From Arhodomonas aquaeolei DSM 8974 (GTDB lineage Bacteria; Pseudomonadota; Gammaproteobacteria; Nitrococcales; Nitrococcaceae), in assembly GCF_000374645.1 (NCBI RefSeq), contig NZ_KB894803.1, positions 62,001 to 126,000 of the forward strand: a stretch of DNA of 64,000 nt, in the 5' to 3' direction. A program made the position numbers and the translations under genes. Positions 35,194-44,158 of this stretch are shown in pieces; the stretch's first letter is position 1; each line of letters opens with the position of its first letter. The notes below the pieces were generated by a model. The model ran no database searches. It saw nothing but the letters and a program-made list of their open reading frames with translations, and was not told the origin of the DNA.

Positions 35194-36008
35194 GCGTGGA
35201 TGCCGCAGAGCCTGCAGCACGCGTCCCCCCGCCCGCCGGGACGGCCGGGGGGAGCGTGTTGCGGCTGATGAGTTACAACATCCAGACCGGCATCGAGACG
35301 CGTTTCTACCATCACTACCTCACCCGCGGGTGGCGCCACGTGCTGCCCCACGATTCCCGCGCCGGGAATCTCGAGCGCATCGGCGAGATCGTGCGCGGCT
35401 TCGACATCGTCGGCCTCCAGGAGATTGACGCCGGCAGCCTGCGCAGTGGTTTCGTCAACCAGACCGGTTTCCTCGCCGAAGCCGCGGGCTTTCCCTACTG
35501 GCATTTCCAGACCAACCGCCGCATCGGCCGCATCGCCAGGCACAGCAACGGGGTGCTCTCGCGTTTCCGGCCCCTGGAGGTGCGCGCACACAAGCTCCCG
35601 GGCATGATCCCGGGCCGGGGGGCGCTGATCCTGCGCTTCGGCGGTCCGGGAGAAAGCCTGGACGTGGTGCTGCTGCACCTGGCCCTGGGTCGGCGTGCGC
35701 GGCTGCGTCAGCTCGCCTACATCGCCGAGCTGGTCAACCGCAACCGGCACACCATCGTCATGGGCGATCTCAACTGCCTGTCGGACAGCCCGGAGCTGCA
35801 GTTGCTATGCGGGCACACGGACCTGCGCGAGCCGCTTCACGACCTGCCCACCTACCCGAGCTGGCGCCCGCGGCGCAATATCGACCACATCCTCGTGTCC
35901 TCCTCGTTGAAGGTCCGTTCGGCGGAGGTGCTGGACTATCCGCTGTCAGACCACCTCCCCATCACCATGGAAGTGGTGCTGCCGCCGGAGATCGTGCTGG
36001 TGGGCTGA
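35190..36008 (+). CDS. endonuclease/exonuclease/phosphatase-family protein
   Basis: This 272-residue protein has the exonuclease III/DNase I-like metallohydrolase fold: MSYNIQTG near residue 27, LQEID (catalytic glutamate), MGDLNCLSDSPEL and the C-terminal YPLSDHLPITMEV with the catalytic SDH. No signal peptide is present. The start is TTG at 35190, which overlaps the dsbA stop (TTGA); GTG at 35196 is an alternative. Tight coupling to dsbA recurs in related genomes. The family covers nucleases and phospholipid phosphatases, and the substrate here cannot be decided. Confidence 0.88.
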   Translation: MSVDAAEPAARVPPPAGTAGGSVLRLMSYNIQTGIETRFYHHYLTRGWRHVLPHDSRAGNLERIGEIVRGFDIVGLQEIDAGSLRSGFVNQTGFLAEAAGFPYWHFQTNRRIGRIARHSNGVLSRFRPLEVRAHKLPGMIPGRGALILRFGGPGESLDVVLLHLALGRRARLRQLAYIAELVNRNRHTIVMGDLNCLSDSPELQLLCGHTDLREPLHDLPTYPSWRPRRNIDHILVSSSLKVRSAEVLDYPLSDHLPITMEVVLPPEIVLVG

Positions 36009-36024
36009 GTCGCGGGAGACGGGC

Positions 36025-36053
36025 AAAAAAAAGCCGACCTGTAGAAGGTCGGC
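36025..36053 (-). terminator. Rho-independent terminator pointing to minus strand
   Basis: GCCGACCT (36033-36040) pairs perfectly with AGGTCGGC (36046-36053); the loop is GTAGA. On the minus strand it is followed by eight U (A8 at 36025-36032 on plus). The plus-strand side has no U-tract, so it ends a minus-strand transcript, although the flanking genes are both on plus. Confidence 0.8.
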
Positions 36054-36262
36054 CAAGAGGAGGAGAGACAGATGTAACGGCCGCGCCGTTACGATGGGAT
36101 GCATCATAATCGTCCCCACCCGGACTGAAAACCGGGGTTGAAGGCATAGGTATTGTGCCTCTCGGTTGAAAATCTCCGTCTTTGCCGACCAGAGGGAACC
36201 TCGCGGCCCTCCGGGTGGTCCCTCCGTAAGACGGGCGGGTGTTCATCGACACACCCGGCGAG
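36025..36262 (-). ncRNA. candidate structured RNA, antisense to the ccm leader region
   Basis: The 390-bp gap 36009-36398 has no gene. Reading on the minus strand, six or seven hairpins follow one another: GGGTGT/ACACCC (36237-36256), GAGGGA-CC/GG-TCCCTC (36192-36224), AGGCA/TGCCT (36142-36160), CCCGG/CCGGG (36119-36136), ACGAT/ATCGT (36091-36113), GTAACGGC/GCCGTTAC (36074-36092) and the terminator with U8. A -10-like TATTTT lies at 36275-36270, but no good -35 is visible. It does not match 6S, tmRNA, RNase P or SRP RNA signatures. A cis-regulatory leader of ccmC on the plus strand is the alternative; the AT-poor 36263-36398 would then hold the ccm promoter (TTGACA at 36282-36287). Confidence 0.4.
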
Positions 36263-36398
36263 GCGATGCAAAATAGCGGGCTTGACAGCGCGCGGCGCAG
36301 GGTGGGGCATTTCCCGGGCCGCGCCGGCCGTACGGACAGTGAACTACCCGACTGTGACAATGACGCGGCGGCTCGCCGAATCTCCGGAGGAATAAACC

Positions 36399-37142
36399 AT
36401 GTGGACGTGGTTCCATCGCTTGGGATCGCCGCCGTATTTCTACGAGTGGGCTGGGCGATGGGCGCCGCGTATCGGCGTGCTTGCCGCGTTGCTGTTTGCC
36501 TGGGGGCTTTACGACGGGCTCGTGCTCGCGCCGACGGACTACAAGCAGGGCGAGAGCTACCGGATCATCTTCATCCACGTCCCGGCGGCGTGGATGTCCA
36601 TGATGGTTTACGTGACCATGGCGGTAAGCGCGGCCATCGGGCTCATCTGGCGGATGAAGGTCGCGGAGGTCATGGCGCGGGCCGCGGCGCCTCTGGGGGC
36701 ATGGTTCACCGTCCTCGCGCTGGTCACTGGTTCCCTGTGGGGCAAGCCCATGTGGGGGACCTGGTGGGTCTGGGACGCGCGTCTGACCTCCGAGCTGCTG
36801 CTGCTCTTCCTCTATCTCGGCTATATCGCGCTCAACGCCGCCATCGAGGAGCCGCGTCAGGCGGCCCGGGCCTCGGCAGTGCTGGCGGTGGTCGGCGTGG
36901 TGAACATCCCGATCATCCATTTTTCGGTGGAGTGGTGGAACACCCTGCATCAGGGGCCGACGGTCACCCGTCTCGACGCCCCGGCCATAAATATCGCCAT
37001 GTTCTTGCCCTTGATCACCATGGCGCTGGCCTTCATGGCGTATTTTGCCGCGGTCTGGTTGATGCGCGCCCGGGGTGAGCTGCTCGAACGCGAGCGGCGC
37101 AGCCGCTGGGTGCAGCGTGTCGTCGCGGAGGAGTCCGGATGA
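36399..37142 (+). CDS. ccmC: heme export/handling protein CcmC
   Basis: This 247-residue membrane protein has six helices and the heme-handling tryptophan-rich motif [17 protein letters not shown] near residue 125, flanked by conserved histidines (IFIHVPAAW and [14 protein letters not shown]). With CcmABD it loads heme onto CcmE in the periplasm. It starts the ccmCDEFGHI operon here, because ccmA and ccmB lie at 44.2-45.4 kb on the other strand. GGAGGA precedes its ATG. Its stop overlaps ccmD (ATGA). Confidence 0.95.
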   Translation: MWTWFHRLGSPPYFYEWAGRWAPRIGVLAALLFAWGLYDGLVLAPTDYKQGESYRIIFIHVPAAWMSMMVYVTMAVSAAIGLIWRMKVAEVMARAAAPLGAWFTVLALVTGSLWGKPMWGTWWVWDARLTSELLLLFLYLGYIALNAAIEEPRQAARASAVLAVVGVVNIPIIHFSVEWWNTLHQGPTVTRLDAPAINIAMFLPLITMALAFMAYFAAVWLMRARGELLERERRSRWVQRVVAEESG

Positions 37143-37288
37143 ACGAGTTCCTGGAAATGGGCGGCTACGCCGCCTACGTCTGGCCGTCCTACGGCCTGGC
37201 GCTGGTGGTCCTGGTGGGCAACTGGCTGGTGGCGCTGCGCCGCCGCCGGGCGGTGGTCCGCCGGCTGGCGAGGAGGCAGCAGCGATGA
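37139..37288 (+). CDS. ccmD: heme exporter small subunit CcmD
   Basis: This 49-residue protein has one membrane helix (about residues 12-33), led by the family motif [13 protein letters not shown] and followed by a strongly basic tail (RRRR...RRLARRQQR). CcmD joins CcmABC and CcmE in the heme-release complex. It overlaps ccmC by 4 bp (ATGA) at its start and ccmE by 4 bp at its end, fixing both boundaries. Confidence 0.93.
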   Translation: MNEFLEMGGYAAYVWPSYGLALVVLVGNWLVALRRRRAVVRRLARRQQR

Positions 37289-37737
37289 AACCGGCACGCC
37301 GCAATCGCCTGATCCTCGTGCTGCTGCTGGTAGGCGGCGTGGGCGTGGCCGTCGCGCTCATGCTCTCGGCGTTCCGCGAGAACATGCTCTATTTCTATCC
37401 GCCGAGCCAGGTGGTCTCCGGCGAGGCACCCACGGGCTACCCCTTCCGCATGGGCGGCATGGTGGCCGATGGCAGCGTGCGCCACGGGGAGGGCGTCAAC
37501 GTCCACTTCCAGGTCACCGACGGCGGCGCCTCGGTGCCGGTGCGCTACGAAGGCGTGCTGCCCGACCTCTTCGGCGAAGGCCAGGGCGTGGTCGTGCGCG
37601 GCCGGCTCTCCGCCGACGGCACGTTCACTGCCGAGGAGGTGCTCGCCAAGCACGACGAGAACTACATGCCGCCGGAGGTGGCCGACGCCATGAAGGACGG
37701 CAAGGCCGCGCAGACCGTCAGCGAGGGGGGTGAATGA
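37285..37737 (+). CDS. ccmE: periplasmic heme chaperone CcmE
   Basis: This 150-residue protein has a single N-terminal anchor helix (about residues 8-29) and a periplasmic OB-fold domain. The heme-binding histidine is H123 in [13 protein letters not shown], with the usual H-x3-Y (Y127). It receives heme from CcmC and delivers it to CcmF. It overlaps ccmD and ccmF by 4 bp each. Confidence 0.95.
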   Translation: MKPARRNRLILVLLLVGGVGVAVALMLSAFRENMLYFYPPSQVVSGEAPTGYPFRMGGMVADGSVRHGEGVNVHFQVTDGGASVPVRYEGVLPDLFGEGQGVVVRGRLSADGTFTAEEVLAKHDENYMPPEVADAMKDGKAAQTVSEGGE

Positions 37738-39710
37738 TTCCCGAGTTCGGACAGTTCGCGCTCGCACTGGCGCTGGCGCTGGCGCTGGTGCAGGCGGTCG
37801 TGCCCATGGCCGGTGCCGCCCGCGGCCGCGTTGCCTGGATGGCGGCGTCGCGCTCCATCGCCGCCGGTCAGTTCGTGTTTCTCCTCGCCGCCTTCGTCTG
37901 CCTGGCGTGGTCGTTCTATGCCAACGACTTCTCCGTGCTCTACGTGGCGAACAATTCCAACACCGCCCTGCCGTGGTACTACCGCCTGTCCGCGGTATGG
38001 GGCTCCCACGAGGGCTCGCTGCTGCTGTGGGCGCTGATCCTGGCCGCATGGACCCTGGCGGTGGCCGCGTTCAGCCGCGAGCTGCCGCTGGCGTTCACGG
38101 CACGGGTGATCGGCGTGCTCGGGGCGGTGAGCTTCGGCTTCCTGCTGTTCACCATCCTCACCTCCAACCCCTTCACCCGGCTGGCACCGGCGGCTGCCGA
38201 GGGGCGGGACCTCAATCCGCTGCTCCAGGATCCGGGACTGATTTTCCACCCGCCGATGCTCTACATGGGATACGTCGGGTTCTCCGTCGCGTTTGCCTTC
38301 GCCATCGCGGCGCTGATCGGCGGTCGCCTGGATGCCGCGTGGGCGCGCTGGGCCCGGCCGTGGACCACCACCGCGTGGATCTTCCTGACCCTGGGCATCA
38401 CCCTCGGGAGCTGGTGGGCGTACTACGAGCTCGGCTGGGGCGGCTGGTGGTTCTGGGACCCGGTGGAGAATGCCTCGTTCATGCCCTGGCTGGTGGGCAC
38501 GGCGCTGATCCACTCCCTGGCGGTTACCGAGAAGCGCGGGGCGTTCCGGAGCTGGACGGTGCTGCTCGCGATCTTCGCGTTCTCGCTGTCACTGCTGGGC
38601 ACGTTCCTGGTGCGTTCCGGGGTGCTCAACTCCGTGCACGCCTTCGCCACCGATCCGCAGCGGGGCATGTTCATCCTCGCGCTGCTGGTGATCGTGGTCG
38701 GCACCTCGCTGGCGATCTATGCGTGGCGGGCGCCGCGGCTCGCCGGCGGCGGGCGCTTCGAGCTGCTCTCCCGGGAGACGCTGCTGCTGCTCAACAACGC
38801 GGTGCTCACCGTGGCCGCGGCCACGGTGCTCGCCGGCACGCTCTACCCCATGGCGACGGACGCCCTCGGGCTTGGCAAGATCTCGGTGGGTCCGCCGTAC
38901 TTCAACACCGTGTTCATCCCCCTGATGCTCCCGCTGCTGGCGCTGCTCGGGGTCGGCGTGCTGGTCCGCTGGAAGCGCCACGATGCCCGCGGGCTGCTGC
39001 ACACCCTGCGCTGGGCGGCGCTGGCCGCGGTGATCGCGGCGGTGGTGACCGCGTGGTGGTTCACGGGCATGCATCCGATGGGCGTGCTGGGCGTGGCGCT
39101 CGCGATCTGGATGCTGTGGGCCAGCGTGCAGGCGGTGATCGAGCGCGTGCGTGGCCGCCGGGACCGGGTGCGCGCCCTGCGCGGGATCCCCCGCGGGTTC
39201 TGGGGCATGACCCTGGCGCATACCGGCCTTGCGGTGTTCGTCCTCGGTGTCAGCGCGGTGGGCAACTTCGACTGGCACAGCACGCTCCGCCTCGCCCCCG
39301 GGGAGTCCTACCAGGCCGCGGGCTACACCTGGCGGCTGGAGGACGTCTCCACGGTGGAGGGGCCGAACTATACGGCCAAGCAGGGTACGGTGGTGATCTC
39401 GCGTGACGGTGAGGTGGTTACCACCCTGTACCCGCAGAAGCGTCGCTACCCGTCCTCCGGGATGCGCGTGATGACCGAGGCGGGGATCGACGGCGGCCTT
39501 GTCCGGGATCTCTTCGTCGCCCTCGGCAAGCCCCGCGAGGACGGCAGCTGGACACTGCGCGTGCAGTACAAGCCCATGCTCCGCTGGGTCTGGTACGGGG
39601 CGCTGATCATGGCCGTCGGTGGTCTTCTCGGTGCCACCGATCCGCGTTACCGCCGTCTGCTCGATCGCGAGCGCCGGGCGGCGCTGGCCCGCGGCGAGGT
39701 GGCGGCATGA
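37734..39710 (+). CDS. ccmF: cytochrome c heme lyase subunit CcmF
   Basis: This 658-residue protein has about 14-15 membrane helices. It carries the WWD heme motif ([15 protein letters not shown], near residue 235) and the conserved periplasmic histidine regions ([22 protein letters not shown]). With CcmH and CcmI it attaches heme to apocytochromes c. Length agrees with the family (about 650). The start ATG overlaps ccmE (ATGA) and its end overlaps ccmG. Confidence 0.96.
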   Translation: MIPEFGQFALALALALALVQAVVPMAGAARGRVAWMAASRSIAAGQFVFLLAAFVCLAWSFYANDFSVLYVANNSNTALPWYYRLSAVWGSHEGSLLLWALILAAWTLAVAAFSRELPLAFTARVIGVLGAVSFGFLLFTILTSNPFTRLAPAAAEGRDLNPLLQDPGLIFHPPMLYMGYVGFSVAFAFAIAALIGGRLDAAWARWARPWTTTAWIFLTLGITLGSWWAYYELGWGGWWFWDPVENASFMPWLVGTALIHSLAVTEKRGAFRSWTVLLAIFAFSLSLLGTFLVRSGVLNSVHAFATDPQRGMFILALLVIVVGTSLAIYAWRAPRLAGGGRFELLSRETLLLLNNAVLTVAAATVLAGTLYPMATDALGLGKISVGPPYFNTVFIPLMLPLLALLGVGVLVRWKRHDARGLLHTLRWAALAAVIAAVVTAWWFTGMHPMGVLGVALAIWMLWASVQAVIERVRGRRDRVRALRGIPRGFWGMTLAHTGLAVFVLGVSAVGNFDWHSTLRLAPGESYQAAGYTWRLEDVSTVEGPNYTAKQGTVVISRDGEVVTTLYPQKRRYPSSGMRVMTEAGIDGGLVRDLFVALGKPREDGSWTLRVQYKPMLRWVWYGALIMAVGGLLGATDPRYRRLLDRERRAALARGEVAA

Positions 39711-40243
39711 AGCGATACCTCCTGCCGCTGGCGATCTTCGTCGCGCTCGCCGCGGTGCTTGCGGTCGCTTTGCACCTCAACGACCGCGAGATCGTGCCCT
39801 CGCCCCTCGTGGGCAAGGCGGCGCCTGAGCTGGGCGCCTCCCGGCTGCTGGCGCCGGACGAGCGGCTGACCCTCGCGGACATTCGCGGCGAGGTGGCGCT
39901 GGTGAACGTCTGGGCGAGCTGGTGCGTGGCCTGCCGCGAGGAGCATGCCTACATTTCCGCGCTCGCCGAGCAGGGGGTGCCCATCTACGGCCTCAACTAC
40001 AAGGATACGCGGGCCGAGGCGCGGCAGTGGCTGTCCGAGTTCGGCAATCCCTACGACGCGATCGTGTTCGACAAGGAGGGCGACATCGGCATGGACTGGG
40101 GTGTCTACGGTGTGCCGGAGACCTTCCTCCTCGATGCCGACGGGCGGATCCGGTACAAGCACATCGGCGCCATTACCCGGGAGTCGATGGAGGAGGAGAT
40201 CCTTCCGCGGGTGCAGCGGCTGCGTGAGGAGGCGGACGCATGA
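39707..40243 (+). CDS. ccmG: thiol:disulfide interchange protein CcmG/DsbE
   Basis: This 178-residue protein has an N-terminal anchor helix (about residues 5-24) and a thioredoxin fold with active site C73-V-A-C76 in WASWCVACREEH. The family usually has WCPxC or WCxxC. The cis-proline loop is GVPETFLLDADG. It keeps apocytochrome c cysteines reduced before heme attachment. It overlaps ccmF and ccmH by 4 bp each. Confidence 0.95.
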   Translation: MKRYLLPLAIFVALAAVLAVALHLNDREIVPSPLVGKAAPELGASRLLAPDERLTLADIRGEVALVNVWASWCVACREEHAYISALAEQGVPIYGLNYKDTRAEARQWLSEFGNPYDAIVFDKEGDIGMDWGVYGVPETFLLDADGRIRYKHIGAITRESMEEEILPRVQRLREEADA

Positions 40244-40734
40244 GGGGGGCCGTTCTCGCCATCGTCCTGATACTGGTCACCGGCGCGGCGTCAGCCGCCG
40301 GCACCGTCTACGAATTCGATACCCCCGCCCAGCGCGAGCGCTACACGGAAATCATCGGCCAGCTGCGCTGCCTGGTCTGTCAGGGCCAGAGTATCGCCGA
40401 GTCTAACGCTGATCTCGCCCAGGACATGCGCGACAAGGTCCACGAGCTCATCCTCGAGGGCCGCGACCGGGGGGCCATCATCGGCTACATGACCGACCGC
40501 TACGGCGACTTCGTCCTCTACCGTCCGCCGGTGGATCCACGGACCTGGCTGCTGTGGTTCGGGCCGCTGGGGCTGCTGGTGATCGCGGTGGCCGTGCTGG
40601 CCGTCGCCGTGCGCCGGCACCGCGCCGCCGCCGGGTCGCCGGCCCTGTCTGCCGGCGACCACGAGCGGGCACGGCGACTGCTCAGCGAAGGCCTTGACGA
40701 CGATGACGACGACACCCAGGGAGGGCGCCCGTGA
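40240..40734 (+). CDS. ccmH: cytochrome c biogenesis protein CcmH (N-terminal type)
   Basis: This 164-residue protein has a signal peptide (about 1-20), a three-helix domain with the redox pair C44-L-V-C47 (LRCLVCQGQSIAESNADLA) and one C-terminal membrane helix (about 105-125) followed by a cytoplasmic acidic tail. It lacks the TPR domain fused on in E. coli CcmH; that part is encoded separately as ccmI. It overlaps both neighbours by 4 bp. Confidence 0.94.
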   Translation: MRGAVLAIVLILVTGAASAAGTVYEFDTPAQRERYTEIIGQLRCLVCQGQSIAESNADLAQDMRDKVHELILEGRDRGAIIGYMTDRYGDFVLYRPPVDPRTWLLWFGPLGLLVIAVAVLAVAVRRHRAAAGSPALSAGDHERARRLLSEGLDDDDDDTQGGRP

Positions 40735-41984
40735 CCCCGGTGATCTACACGCTGGTGCTGCTTGCCGGCGCCCTGGCCGGCGTCGCCTTCGTCGTCGTGC
40801 CGCTGCTGCGCCGTCGCCGTGCGGAGGCCGTCAGTGAGCGCCAGGCCCTCCTGTCCGCGCATCGTGAGCGTTTCGTCGAGCTCGACGCCGAACGCGAGGC
40901 GGGCAACCTCTCCGAAGACGAGTACCGCGAGGCCTACGAGGAGCTGGAGCGTCAGCTGCTCGAGGGCGTGAGCGGTCCCGCCGAGCAGGGCAGCGGTGGC
41001 GGACGCTGGATGTCGGTTGCCGCCGGCCTGGCCGTACCGGTGGTTGCCCTGGGTGTCTACCTCGTGGTCGGCTCGCCGCAGACCGTGCTGCCGACGACGG
41101 GGACGCAGGCCGAGCGTATCGCCCAGAGCGGCAGCCTCGAGGAGCAGCGAAAGTTCATCCGTGACAACCTCGGCGAGCTCCAGCAGCGCTTCGAGGACGA
41201 CCCCGGCGACGTTGAGTCCGGGCGCATGCTCGCCCGGGCCTACCTCGCCGTGGACCGCCCCGCCGACGCCGCCCGGGTGCTCGCCCGGCTGATGGAGACC
41301 GCCGGGCGCCAGCCCGACCTCCTCGTCGACCGGGCCCGGGCGCTTGCCATGGCGAACGGTGAGACGGGGCTTACCGGTGAGCCCCGCAAGCTCCTGGAGC
41401 AGGCCCTGAAGCAGGCCCCGGCCCATCCGGACGCCCTCTGGTTCGCCGGGCTCGCCGCGGTCCAGGCCGGGGAGGCCGGCCGGGCGCGTTCGCTGTGGCA
41501 GCGCCTGCTGAGCGAGCTGCCGCCGGGTAGCGACTCGGCCAAGCGCCTGACCGCCGCGATCGAGCGTCTGGGCGGCGGAAGCGCCGGCGGTGATGCCGCC
41601 GCCTCCTCGGGCGCCGGCGTTACCGTGCGGATCCGGGTCGCCGACGATCTCGCCGCGGACCTGCCCGCCGGGACCACGGTGTTCGTCTACGCCCGCTCCC
41701 CCGAAGGGCCGGAGATACCACTGGCCGCGCGCCGCCTGACCCTGGGGGATCTCCCTGCGGAGGTCCGGCTGGATAGCTCCATGGCGATGGCGGGGCGTTC
41801 CATGGCGGAGGGTGACCGTGTCGAGCTGATCGCCCGCGTCTCCCGCAGCGGCCGTCCGATGGCCAGTGCCGGCGACCTCCAGGGTAGCGCCGGGCCGGTC
41901 CCGGTCTCCGGCGAGGATGGCGGCGATCCGGTGGCCGTGGTGATCGACCGCCGCGTGGAGGGCGGCGACGCCGCCGGCGGCTAG
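40731..41984 (+). CDS. ccmI: cytochrome c biogenesis protein CcmI (TPR)
   Basis: This 417-residue protein starts with two membrane helices (about residues 2-22 and 90-110) around a cytoplasmic leucine-zipper-like loop. A periplasmic TPR region (about 140-270; DVESGRMLARAYLAVDRPADA) and a C-terminal beta domain (about 300-410) follow. CcmI binds apocytochrome tails and hands them to CcmFH. It starts with GTG in a GTGA overlap with ccmH. It is the last gene of the operon; a REPIN lies between it and the convergent LysR gene. Confidence 0.93.
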   Translation: MTPVIYTLVLLAGALAGVAFVVVPLLRRRRAEAVSERQALLSAHRERFVELDAEREAGNLSEDEYREAYEELERQLLEGVSGPAEQGSGGGRWMSVAAGLAVPVVALGVYLVVGSPQTVLPTTGTQAERIAQSGSLEEQRKFIRDNLGELQQRFEDDPGDVESGRMLARAYLAVDRPADAARVLARLMETAGRQPDLLVDRARALAMANGETGLTGEPRKLLEQALKQAPAHPDALWFAGLAAVQAGEAGRARSLWQRLLSELPPGSDSAKRLTAAIERLGGGSAGGDAAASSGAGVTVRIRVADDLAADLPAGTTVFVYARSPEGPEIPLAARRLTLGDLPAEVRLDSSMAMAGRSMAEGDRVELIARVSRSGRPMASAGDLQGSAGPVPVSGEDGGDPVAVVIDRRVEGGDAAGG

Positions 41985-42099
41985 CTGAGACCTCCCGGTA
42001 GGCCGTTCACTCGGCGTGTGCCGGACGACTCCGCCAGGAGGCCCGGGTGAGCAACCGTGTCTGTTGATCCTGCCCCCGGGGTAGCGGATGGGAGTTCCG

Positions 42100-42182
42100 G
42101 TAGGTCGTGCGCCACAGGCGTGCGACATTCCGTATGGTCCCGGCAGTGCGTCGCACACGGCCTGCGGCCGTGCACGACCTAC
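42100..42182. repeat. REPIN (two inverted GTAG-type REP sequences)
   Basis: The 83-bp element has 11-bp perfect terminal inverted repeats (GTAGGTCGTGC at 42100-42110, complement at 42172-42182). Each end is a REP: GTAG head plus stem-loop at 42104-42126 (loop ACA) and, on minus, at 42178-42150 (13-bp stem, loop GCA). Both stems keep the same two G-T wobbles. It sits between the convergent ccmI and LysR genes and touches the LysR stop codon. No RAYT transposase gene is in the window. Confidence 0.75.
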
Positions 42183-43114
42183 CCGCCTGTACCGGCGGGC
42201 AGGGCGGCATTCGGCGGTGCGCCGGTCACCGCGGCCGCCTGAATCCGCTCGCCGACCGTCTGCACCGCCGCCGCGTTGGTGCCCAACCCGGGCGGCCCCT
42301 CGACGAGGCAGGCAAAGCAGGCCGGCAGTGCCGGTAGCCCTTCGCCGGGACCGGCCTCCCGCATGCCGCTATGGCCGTTCTCGACCCGCGCCCGGTCGAG
42401 CACGCTGATCGCCAGTCCGGCGGCGACCGCCGACTCCACTGCCGTGACGCTCGCGCTCGAGAACACCGTCTCCCAGTCACGTCCCGCCGCCTCCAGCGCC
42501 GTCAGGGCGATGGCGCGATAGGGGCATTCGGCGGGATGCAACGCCAGCGGCACGAGCGCCGGTATCGCCTCCCGTTCACCGGCCGCCATGGCCCAGACCG
42601 GCCGCGTCCGCCACAGTCGATGCCGCGACGGCGCCTGCGCCTCCGGCACCACGACGAGGGCCAGGTCCAGCGTGCCGGTGTCCACCAGATGCCGCAGGGT
42701 GCCGCTGGTGTCCGTGCGCACATGCAGGTGGAGGTCCGGATGGGACCGCGCCAGGTCCGGCAGGACGCTGCCCAGCAGGGCGGGGACGTATTCCTCTGGC
42801 ACGCCGAGCCGGACCACGCCGGCGGCGGGCCGGTCGATGAGGCGGTGGATCAGGGTGTCGTGCTCGTCGAGCAGGGTCGCGGACTGGGCCCGCAGCCGGG
42901 CGCCCTCGGCGGTAAGCGATACCCCGCTGCGCGAGCGCACCAGCAGCGTGCGGCCAAGCTGGTGCTCCAGGCGCTTGATCTGCTGGCTGACCGCCCCGAG
43001 CGTGAAATGCCGCCGCTCGGCGACCGCCCGCAGCGTGCCCAGTGCGCAGGCCAGATGAAACGTGCGCAGCAGGTCGATATCGAGGGTACGGTCATGGGTT
43101 AGGTTTATGGTCAT
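42179..43114 (-). CDS. LysR-family transcriptional regulator
   Basis: This 311-residue LysR regulator has an N-terminal winged helix (about residues 12-70; LRTFHLACALGTLRAVAERRHFT, LGAVSQQIKRLEHQLG) and a periplasmic-binding-protein-like effector domain. It is divergent from an EamA-type exporter with an 86-bp or shorter spacer, the usual arrangement for a LysR regulator and its target exporter. The last about 15 codons run into the REPIN, so its C-terminus (PPNAALPAGTGG) may have been reshaped by that insertion. The effector is unknown. Confidence 0.88.
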   Translation of the reverse strand: MTINLTHDRTLDIDLLRTFHLACALGTLRAVAERRHFTLGAVSQQIKRLEHQLGRTLLVRSRSGVSLTAEGARLRAQSATLLDEHDTLIHRLIDRPAAGVVRLGVPEEYVPALLGSVLPDLARSHPDLHLHVRTDTSGTLRHLVDTGTLDLALVVVPEAQAPSRHRLWRTRPVWAMAAGEREAIPALVPLALHPAECPYRAIALTALEAAGRDWETVFSSASVTAVESAVAAGLAISVLDRARVENGHSGMREAGPGEGLPALPACFACLVEGPPGLGTNAAAVQTVGERIQAAAVTGAPPNAALPAGTGG

Positions 43115-43129
43115 TAAACTGTCGGTTAA
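43114..43129. promoter_or_regulatory. inverted repeat at the LysR/EamA divergent promoter
   Basis: TTAAAC (43114-43119) and GGTTAA (43124-43129) form a near-perfect inverted repeat with a TGTC centre, beginning in the LysR start codon. AT-rich sequence with a -10-like TATAGT (43145-43150) follows toward the exporter gene. The position fits a LysR site that both represses lysR and controls the exporter. Confidence 0.4.
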
Positions 43130-43167
43130 TACAATATAGATTTTATAGTGTATCAGGACCGGGCAGC

Positions 43168-44145
43168 ATGACGGACCTCATCCGAAACGAGGGGGCTGTC
43201 ATGGGAATGACGCTCGCACCGGTGCTGATCGCCGTCGGCCTGGTGGTGTGCTGGAGTTCGGGGTTCATCGGTACACGGATGGCGACGGTGGTCGACCTGC
43301 CGCCGACCGCCATCTTCTTCTGGCGTTTCGTGATCGCGGTCGCCCTGTGTGCGCTGATCCTGCTCGCCCGCCGCATGGCCACTGCCCGGCGCGCGGCGCT
43401 GACGCCCCGGGCGGTGGCGGCCGAGCTCGTGGCCGGCAGCTTCAGCGTCGGCGGCTTCCTGCTCGGCGTCGTGTTCGCGACGGCGCTCGGGGTCAGCCCC
43501 GGGGTAGTCGCGCTGATTACCGCGTTGCAGCCCCTGATGACCGCGCTCGTTACCAGCCTGCGCGTCGGCGAGCGCATCGGCGCCGCCGGGTGGGCGGGGG
43601 TCCTGGTCGCCGTGGCCGGCGTGGCGATCAGTGTCGGCGGGGACATGCATGGGGTCGGAAGTGCCCCGGTCTGGGCCTACAGCCTGCCGTTTGGCTCCGC
43701 GGTATGCCTGACCGCCGGCGGGCTGCTGTCCGCGTACCGCCCGGCGGTGGGATTCGGTCTCGTCGACCGGCTGCTATGGCAGCTCGCTGCGGCGGCGGCG
43801 CTGTTCCTGCTGGCACACCTCGTCTGTCAGGGTGGCCTGCCGGCACTGCCCGGAGCGGAAGCGGGCGACTGGCGCGCCATCGTCTGGCTGGTGGTGCTGT
43901 CCAGCTTCGGCGGCTACGGTTTCTTTATCGCCAGCCTTCGGTGCCACGGGGCCAGCCTCACGGCGGTGCTGTTCTATCTCACTCCGCCGGTGACCATGGT
44001 CTGGACGGTCCTGCAGTTCGGTGACCCGGTCCGGCCGCGGGAGTGGCTCGGTGGTGTGCTCGCGGTGGCGGGGGTCGGCGTGTCCCTGTGGGGGATGCGG
44101 CGTATGCGCACCGTTGTGCCCCGGCCGTCCGGGGTGGCAGCGTGA
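43168..44145 (+). CDS. EamA/DMT-family transporter
   Basis: This 325-residue protein has ten hydrophobic helices arranged as two EamA repeats (about residues 15-150 and 165-310). Family cues are WSSGFIGTR in helix 1 and the conserved loop TALQPLMTALV. Members export metabolites or amino acids. ATG at 43168 has AGGA 9 nt before it; ATG at 43201 with GAGGGGG close upstream is an equally good start. It is divergent from the LysR gene, its likely regulator, and converges on ccmB with a 13-bp gap. This two-gene cassette lies inside the split ccm locus. Confidence 0.87.
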   Translation: MTDLIRNEGAVMGMTLAPVLIAVGLVVCWSSGFIGTRMATVVDLPPTAIFFWRFVIAVALCALILLARRMATARRAALTPRAVAAELVAGSFSVGGFLLGVVFATALGVSPGVVALITALQPLMTALVTSLRVGERIGAAGWAGVLVAVAGVAISVGGDMHGVGSAPVWAYSLPFGSAVCLTAGGLLSAYRPAVGFGLVDRLLWQLAAAAALFLLAHLVCQGGLPALPGAEAGDWRAIVWLVVLSSFGGYGFFIASLRCHGASLTAVLFYLTPPVTMVWTVLQFGDPVRPREWLGGVLAVAGVGVSLWGMRRMRTVVPRPSGVAA

Positions 44146-44158
44146 CGGGCGTCTGCGC

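Noticed and set aside
36025-36398. 6S RNA, tmRNA, RNase P RNA or SRP RNA
   Set aside because: None of the signature sequences (for example the tmRNA acceptor end or the RNase P GAGGAAAGTCCGGGC core) is present.
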